Below the pieces are notes generated by a model, which ran no database searches, had not been told where the DNA came from, and worked only from the letters and a program-made list of their open reading frames with translations. A stretch of 64,000 bases of DNA, from the NCBI GenBank assembly GCA_020634165.1, contig JACKCF010000009.1:1-64000 (forward strand), written 5' to 3'. Of this stretch, positions 59,580-64,000 are shown one piece after another (positions within the stretch are counted from its first letter, which is position 1; every line of letters begins with the position of its first letter). Source of the stretch: Anaerolineaceae bacterium (GTDB taxonomy: Bacteria > Chloroflexota > Anaerolineae > Aggregatilineales > Phototrophicaceae). Made by a program: the position numbers and the translations under genes.

Positions 59580-61088
59580 TCAGGTGTTCGACTGTCCACG
59601 AGACGCAAGCGCGATGGCTATGAACAGCAGTGCTATAAAGCCACCCCCGCACAAAATCGCCAATTGCAGGTTCGATAGGCCCGGAATCATGGGTTCAATC
59701 GGCAACACTGAAGGTTCCGGTGTTGGCGTGTTTGTGGCCGTCGGGCGAACGACAAACCCCTCCGCAGGCAGCGGCGTCAAGGTGGCAGTTGGTGGGCGCA
59801 GCGTGCGAGTGGGGCGTGGTGTGTCTGTCATGAACGGTGTTGCCGTTGCGGTCATTGTTGGCGTTGGCACGACATGGCTGGGCGTTATGGTTGGTGTTGG
59901 CTGTAGCGTCGGTGTTGACTCCAAATATGGCGTATAGCCAAAAGCAAGTTCGGCAGCTTCGGAGAATAGCCAAATCTCCCAATCAGGGATAAGGGCAGCA
60001 TATTCATCACTAAATGTGTCTTCATACGCTTCCTGGAAACTTTGATATTGGCCTATTGATCGCGCAAAATTGAAAACCTGATCGACGCCATAATGTGATG
60101 CCAGATAAAGGACCATTCCGTGTGCCTGGGCAAGCCATTCATCATGGAGGATAGTTGCACCAACCGGAAACGAGTTCATCTCTGAAGGCCGGAATGTTGT
60201 GCCACTACGGACGGCCTGCTGGGCAATACTGAGATTACCTGCATCTCCACGTGGTTCAAAAAATGTCTGGAGTCCGTAACGGAACCAGTCGGGAACACTG
60301 ACACCTTCCCAAAGCGGAAGATAATGGACATCAACCAGCGGCCCCATCAAGTCTATCTGCCCGTTTCTGTCGTTTTCTACCAGGATGAAGTCATAGTCGC
60401 TTGCGGACAGAATGTCGTCAATCAGATCAACGTCACATGGCACTGTCACCAACACGTAGTCAACAACTGTTTCGATAATCGGTTCGCCATTGCTATCAAC
60501 AGGACATTGTGGCAGATGATCTTCCGTATAGAAGGCCAGAGATAACCGAGGAGAACGTTGGGTCTTTTCCTGCATCAGCACAATAATGTCGTCATAGCGA
60601 GAGAGTATTTCTGAAGCAACACCAATACGACGGTCTGACGCCAGATTGATGCTGCCGTTATTGCTGGATGCTGTTGTCCAATCGACGATACGATCCGCAT
60701 ATAGCTCATCACCAGAGAAGGCTATTTCCTGATCGCCAACCGTTCCCTGCCACGTGTAACTAATCACATCAAACAGAGCAGGAGCATTTTCCTCTGTAAA
60801 ACTTAGGTTATATCCTGCGTAACGATCTTCACCACGTCGATCAATCTGTTGATCTCGACCGAAAACAATTGTCTGTGCACGCTGGTTATCTATCTGGATG
60901 GTGAGTATCAGCTCATCGATTGTGCTTAAGGTGCCCGGGATGAAAAGCTCAAAATAGATACCTTGTGGGAACGAGATGATAACACGTTCGCGAATCGACG
61001 CAGGCGTAGCATCCGATTGAGCCAACATCGCTGTCGTCGACGTGAAAAGAAGTATAACCATCAAAACAGGAAAAACGAGTCGTCGCAT
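59580..61088 (-). CDS. Peptidase-MA-like surface protein with PT stalk and C-terminal membrane helix
   Basis: 502 aa. Signal peptide (LVFPVLMVILLFTSTTAMLAQ), an extracytoplasmic domain, a Thr/Pro-rich stalk of about 90 residues, and one C-terminal membrane helix (LAILCGGGFIALLFIAIALA). The segment VPDWFRYGLQTFFE with the later LYLASHYGVDQVFNFARSIG and PDWEIWL recalls peptidase MA domains, but no HExxH motif is present and the catalytic Glu region reads RYG, so it is likely inactive. It lies in an operon between the CPBP protease and rlmN. Confidence 0.65.
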   Translation of the reverse strand: MRRLVFPVLMVILLFTSTTAMLAQSDATPASIRERVIISFPQGIYFELFIPGTLSTIDELILTIQIDNQRAQTIVFGRDQQIDRRGEDRYAGYNLSFTEENAPALFDVISYTWQGTVGDQEIAFSGDELYADRIVDWTTASSNNGSINLASDRRIGVASEILSRYDDIIVLMQEKTQRSPRLSLAFYTEDHLPQCPVDSNGEPIIETVVDYVLVTVPCDVDLIDDILSASDYDFILVENDRNGQIDLMGPLVDVHYLPLWEGVSVPDWFRYGLQTFFEPRGDAGNLSIAQQAVRSGTTFRPSEMNSFPVGATILHDEWLAQAHGMVLYLASHYGVDQVFNFARSIGQYQSFQEAYEDTFSDEYAALIPDWEIWLFSEAAELAFGYTPYLESTPTLQPTPTITPSHVVPTPTMTATATPFMTDTPRPTRTLRPPTATLTPLPAEGFVVRPTATNTPTPEPSVLPIEPMIPGLSNLQLAILCGGGFIALLFIAIALASRGQSNT

Positions 61089-61097
61089 CACCAGTTC

Positions 61098-62105
61098 TCA
61101 GACTGTCGTATTCAGAACATTAATCAGTATAAAGGGAAGGAAATTATACAACACATGCGCGGTTATTGCTGCCGTGGTGGAATAGCGGCGGCGCAACCAT
61201 GCGAATAACATCCCAACCAGGAATATGATGAGGATGGCTGGTGTAAACCAGTACTGCACATGCATTAATGCAAACAAAACCGATGTTGGTACCAGACCAA
61301 AAACTGGCTGGACCGCGCCCCTGAAAAGGAGTTCCTCACTAAAACCAGACAAAAATGCGAATAGAAATGCCATCAGCAGGGTATCACCGTAGGCGGCAAT
61401 CAGTTGCGTGGAGGTATCATTGACGCTGCTGATACTTTCCGGTGACGACAACATCGTCCAAACGATACTTGCAATCACCATCAGGCCAAATGCCACAAAC
61501 CCAACCCCAAGCCCTAACATTATCTGTTTCAGCGTCGGTTGGCTCAGTCCCAGGCGATCCAGAGTTGTGTTGATGTCACGGTAGAGAAATATGCCAACAC
61601 CGATAAATGCGGCCACGACAAAGCGCAACGCGACACTGCCAATATCCACGAGTCCCGGTTGAGACTCTGCTAGTGCTTCCGCGATGCCATCAAGCCCCCC
61701 CAGCAGAATATACGAGGCGCCTGTGTAAACGATCATAAAAAGCGCAACGACGACTGCGACAGTGTGAATCGGTCGGTCTGGGTCGTATGATCCACCGCGA
61801 AAGAGGAAGCGAGAAAGCCAACCACGGAGTGATCGCTTGTGGATCACATACCAGGCAATACCCGCAAAGATCACAGCGAATATTGCGTACGCCATCGCTT
61901 CTACACGTGTAATGTTATAGTTGAGCTGTGACGGCGCGACAGCGGCCAATAACACATTGGTACCCAAAAAGATCATCAGAACAGGCAGACCAATTATCAT
62001 CACGTGGAACCAGGGAGACTGTTCATCCTTGGTCCTTGAGGTTGGTGCAAGGAAGACCAGAAGTGCTAGATAGAAAATGCCGATAATGAGTTCCAATGCA
62101 GGCAC
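61098..62105 (-). CDS. CPBP family intramembrane metalloprotease
   Basis: 335 aa, about eight membrane helices. The family motifs are SEELLFRGAVQP (EExxxR), ALMHVQYWF and AHVLYNFLPF (HxxxN), which place the catalytic Glu/His and metal ligands in helices. CPBP/Abi enzymes cleave within membranes, for example in prenyl-CAAX processing or bacteriocin immunity. GTG start at 62105. It heads an operon with the MA-like gene (9-nt gap) and rlmN. Confidence 0.88.
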   Translation of the reverse strand: MPALELIIGIFYLALLVFLAPTSRTKDEQSPWFHVMIIGLPVLMIFLGTNVLLAAVAPSQLNYNITRVEAMAYAIFAVIFAGIAWYVIHKRSLRGWLSRFLFRGGSYDPDRPIHTVAVVVALFMIVYTGASYILLGGLDGIAEALAESQPGLVDIGSVALRFVVAAFIGVGIFLYRDINTTLDRLGLSQPTLKQIMLGLGVGFVAFGLMVIASIVWTMLSSPESISSVNDTSTQLIAAYGDTLLMAFLFAFLSGFSEELLFRGAVQPVFGLVPTSVLFALMHVQYWFTPAILIIFLVGMLFAWLRRRYSTTAAITAHVLYNFLPFILINVLNTTV

Positions 62106-62238
62106 GCTTTCTGTGATGGTCTACTGCTTTCAGTATAGTAGCCACAGCAGGACTCGACAATTGCCGCCTTGTAATAATCGACCATTTGTTCTAAAATTGG
62201 CGTATCGTACAAGATGAGTGCAAATATGGGGTTTGACA

Positions 62239-63408
62239 ATGCCAATCAGGAACACAGCGACCATATTTGAAAAACTCACAAAAATGGGTGATGTCACGCT
62301 CTTTGAACCCGCTGGCGACGCTCCTTTCCAGGAAGTGCAACACAGTGACCTTAAACAAAAGCGTACAGCATTTGACTTCGCAGATTGCATCTCTCATGTA
62401 CAGACGCCACGCGGCTCCAAACCTGTGCTTAAGACCATGATCACCAGCGCGTGCGAACGCAACTGCAATTACTGCCCTTTCCGGGCGGGGCGTGGCAAGA
62501 CACAGCGCGTCACGTTAACGCCAGACGAAATCGCCCATGCGACGGTAACGATGCAACAAGCCAAGCAAGTGGACGGGTTGTTCCTATCATCGGGTATTAT
62601 CAAGGGTGGCATAACGTCCCAGGACAAAATCATTGATACAGCCGAAATCCTGCGAAAGAAATACAACTACACAGGCTATGTACATCTCAAAATTATGCCA
62701 GGGGCGGAATACGACCAACTTCTGCGGGCGATGCAACTTGCTGATCGCGTTTCGATCAATCTGGAGGGACCAACTGAAGAGCGCCTTGAAGCATTAGCCC
62801 CCAAGAAGGGCTTTATGCAAGAGCTACTAATACAGCTACAGAATGCCCATGAGATCAGGCAACGATATGACCGAATCCGCGCAAGTATCGTAACCCAGTT
62901 TGTTGTAGGTGCTGTCGGTGATACCGACCTGGAACTTCTGAGCCTCAGTGAGAATCTTTACCAGAAACTTGGACTGGCCCGCGCCTACTATTCAGCGTTT
63001 AGCCCGATTGTCGATACACCTTTTGACAATTTGCCTGCTGCATCGAGGCCGCGCCAACACCGCCTCTATCAATCGAGTTTTTTGCTAAGAGACTATGCCT
63101 GGGATGTCGAAGACCTGCCCTTCCTTGGTGATGGCAACCTGCGCACAGATGTTGATCCTAAACGCGCGTGGGCTGATATTCACTTGCGGCAAAATCCGAT
63201 TGATCTGATGACGGCTGATCGCACTGAACTGATGCGTGTTCCTGGCATTGGGTCCAAAGCTGCTGAAGCCATCCTGAAAGCTCGACGAGAACGTCGTTTG
63301 CGCGATATGGGCCAACTTGGTCGGCTCGGTATTCGTAATCCTGAGCAGATGATGCCTTATGTCCTGTTAGGTGGCAAACGACCACCACAACAACTCATGT
63401 TGTTTTGA
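62239..63408 (+). CDS. Radical SAM protein, putative DNA modification/repair type, with C-terminal HhH
   Basis: 389 aa. The 4Fe-4S motif is CERNCNYCPFRAGRGK (CxxxCxxC), followed by the GLFLSSGI segment and SINLEGPTEERL. The C-terminal helix-hairpin-helix motif LMRVPGIGSKAAEAILKARR should contact DNA. This family usually lies next to a partner annotated as a uracil-DNA-glycosylase-like protein; none is seen here. The real substrate is unknown. ATG 62239 (GGGG upstream) is preferred over GTG 62218. Confidence 0.85.
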   Translation: MPIRNTATIFEKLTKMGDVTLFEPAGDAPFQEVQHSDLKQKRTAFDFADCISHVQTPRGSKPVLKTMITSACERNCNYCPFRAGRGKTQRVTLTPDEIAHATVTMQQAKQVDGLFLSSGIIKGGITSQDKIIDTAEILRKKYNYTGYVHLKIMPGAEYDQLLRAMQLADRVSINLEGPTEERLEALAPKKGFMQELLIQLQNAHEIRQRYDRIRASIVTQFVVGAVGDTDLELLSLSENLYQKLGLARAYYSAFSPIVDTPFDNLPAASRPRQHRLYQSSFLLRDYAWDVEDLPFLGDGNLRTDVDPKRAWADIHLRQNPIDLMTADRTELMRVPGIGSKAAEAILKARRERRLRDMGQLGRLGIRNPEQMMPYVLLGGKRPPQQLMLF

Positions 63409-63440
63409 GTGATTGTCGTCGGCATTCGGCTACATAAGCA

Positions 63441-63470
63441 TTGACTCAAGATAGTGCTATATGCTAGGAT
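63441..63470 (+). promoter_or_regulatory. Probable promoter of the serine tRNA pair
   Basis: TTGACT (63441-63446) and TAGGAT (63465-63470) are 18 bp apart, 28 bp before the first tRNA. Confidence 0.5.
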
Positions 63471-63497
63471 ACGTCCTCGGTGGCCGGACCTCGGCTT

Positions 63498-63584
<87 letters not shown>

Positions 63585-63608
63585 CATAAACCTTCATAAC
63601 TTCATATT

Positions 63609-63698
63609 GGGGAGGTGCCAGAGTGGACGATTGGGGCCGCCTGCTAAGCGGTTGCCGGGCTAATCCCCCGGCCGCAGGTTCGAATCCTGTCCTCCCCG
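63609..63698 (+). tRNA. tRNA-Ser(GCU)
   Basis: The acceptor stem GGGGAGG pairs with CCTCCCC. The anticodon loop is CTGCTAA with anticodon GCT in a CCGC/GCGG stem. The long variable arm and T-arm GGTTCGAATCC are of class II type, G is the discriminator and CCA is not encoded. 24 nt after tRNA-Ser(UGA). Confidence 0.96.
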
Positions 63699-63705
63699 CA
63701 ACAAA

Positions 63706-63736
63706 AGAGACTGCCAATTTAGGCGGTCTTTTTTTG
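63706..63736 (+). terminator. Intrinsic terminator after the tRNA pair
   Basis: AGACTGCC (63708-63715) pairs with GGCGGTCT (63722-63729, one G-T) and is followed by a run of seven T. Confidence 0.85.
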
Positions 63737-63942
63737 TTTATTAACTCACTGCGTTTTACGCTGGCAATTCCCTGCTAAGGATTTCAGTCTATCCTTCCTT
63801 ATCGTAACAAACGCCCCTGCGTATGTAACAACTGCACGAGAATAATCGTCGGATTGTGAACCAAATTGGTTAAAGCGAAAATCGCGTGAATGTGTTCAAA
63901 TAGGGGCCGTCTGACCATTCCAATATGCAAGGCGAGGCACAT

Positions 63943-64000
63943 ATGAAATTCAAGACTGTGTTACCGTTGGTACTCCTCTTGTCGCTGCTATTCTCCGTTG
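63943..64000 (+). CDS. Start of a secreted protein (truncated by window end)
   Basis: ATG 63943 with GGCGAGG upstream opens a frame that reaches the window end. The 19 visible residues (MKFKTVLPLVLLLSLLFSV) are a Sec signal peptide: basic start, then a Leu-rich core. Nothing can be said about the mature protein. Confidence 0.6.
   Translation, partial: MKFKTVLPLVLLLSLLFSV

Noticed and set aside
59342..59623. Plus-strand 93-aa frame near the rlmN start
   Set aside because: It is opposite the RlmN N-terminus and the intergenic gap, with no ribosome site.

Overview
This window comes from a mesophilic, mid-GC bacterial chromosome, most likely a member of the Chloroflexota close to Anaerolineae. 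This is inferred from several things together: Thr/Pro-rich secreted proteins and lipoproteins with TPTATYTPS-like stalks, a Tad apparatus without outer-membrane parts, a KorA/KorB 2-oxoacid:ferredoxin oxidoreductase, and the rpe-fakA-degV-degV-recG-coaD gene order. No rRNA gene or marker tree was available, so the placement is tentative. I see no phage, insertion sequence, integron, CRISPR array or replication origin. The region looks like core chromosome.

Layout. 1-8060 holds the end of a sensor kinase, a Tad secretion/pilus operon (cpaB, REC-tadZ, tadA, tadB, tadC), a ComF protein and a ribosome hibernation factor. 8066-12217 (minus) is an envelope cluster with two family-2 glycosyltransferases, a PhnD-like lipoprotein and an anchored Ig-like protein. 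12477-19340 holds Lon, an AlbA_2/Schlafen-type regulator, a WD40-like lipoprotein, FabG and a HIT protein. 19393-29755 is a mixed housekeeping segment: a DsbA-like protein, LysR, a methyltransferase, aconitase, an aminotransferase, a deoxynucleoside kinase and RfbC. 29989-40310 holds a PT-repeat secreted protein, a GntR/FCD regulator with KorA/KorB, a small secreted protein, a Ca2+-type P-ATPase and NusB. 40311-42858 is the least explained part: a strong promoter, an RNA leader with competing hairpins, two unknown small basic proteins, a YihY-type membrane protein and a small membrane protein. 42875-53494 (minus) holds ComEC, a coiled-coil protein, CoaD, RecG and a fatty-acid-kinase set (FakA plus two DegV/FakB proteins) with Rpe. 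53673-64000 holds two aldo/keto reductases, a NUDIX hydrolase, a CARDB membrane protein, RlmN, a degenerate peptidase-MA-like protein, a CPBP protease, a radical SAM DNA-repair-type protein, two serine tRNAs and the start of a secreted protein.

How the genes work together. The Tad genes form one transcription unit that runs from a TTGACA promoter to a terminator at 6692-6716. Aconitase, KorA/KorB, the aminotransferase and FabG fit a TCA-linked, ferredoxin-using heterotrophic metabolism. FakA with two FakB-like binders would phosphorylate exogenous fatty acids for phospholipid synthesis. Many secreted or anchored proteins share a signal or lipobox plus a Thr/Pro-rich linker, as expected for a cell with one membrane and a thick or proteinaceous wall.

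Most interesting element. At 40497-40768 a near-consensus promoter is followed by about 235 nt with no convincing ORF. It contains four alternating complementary copies of an ACAGCC(G)/CGGCTGT element, arranged as anti-antiterminator, antiterminator and terminator. It also contains a second set of three mutually exclusive arms. This is the architecture of a transcription attenuator or riboswitch, lying upstream of two small genes of unknown function.
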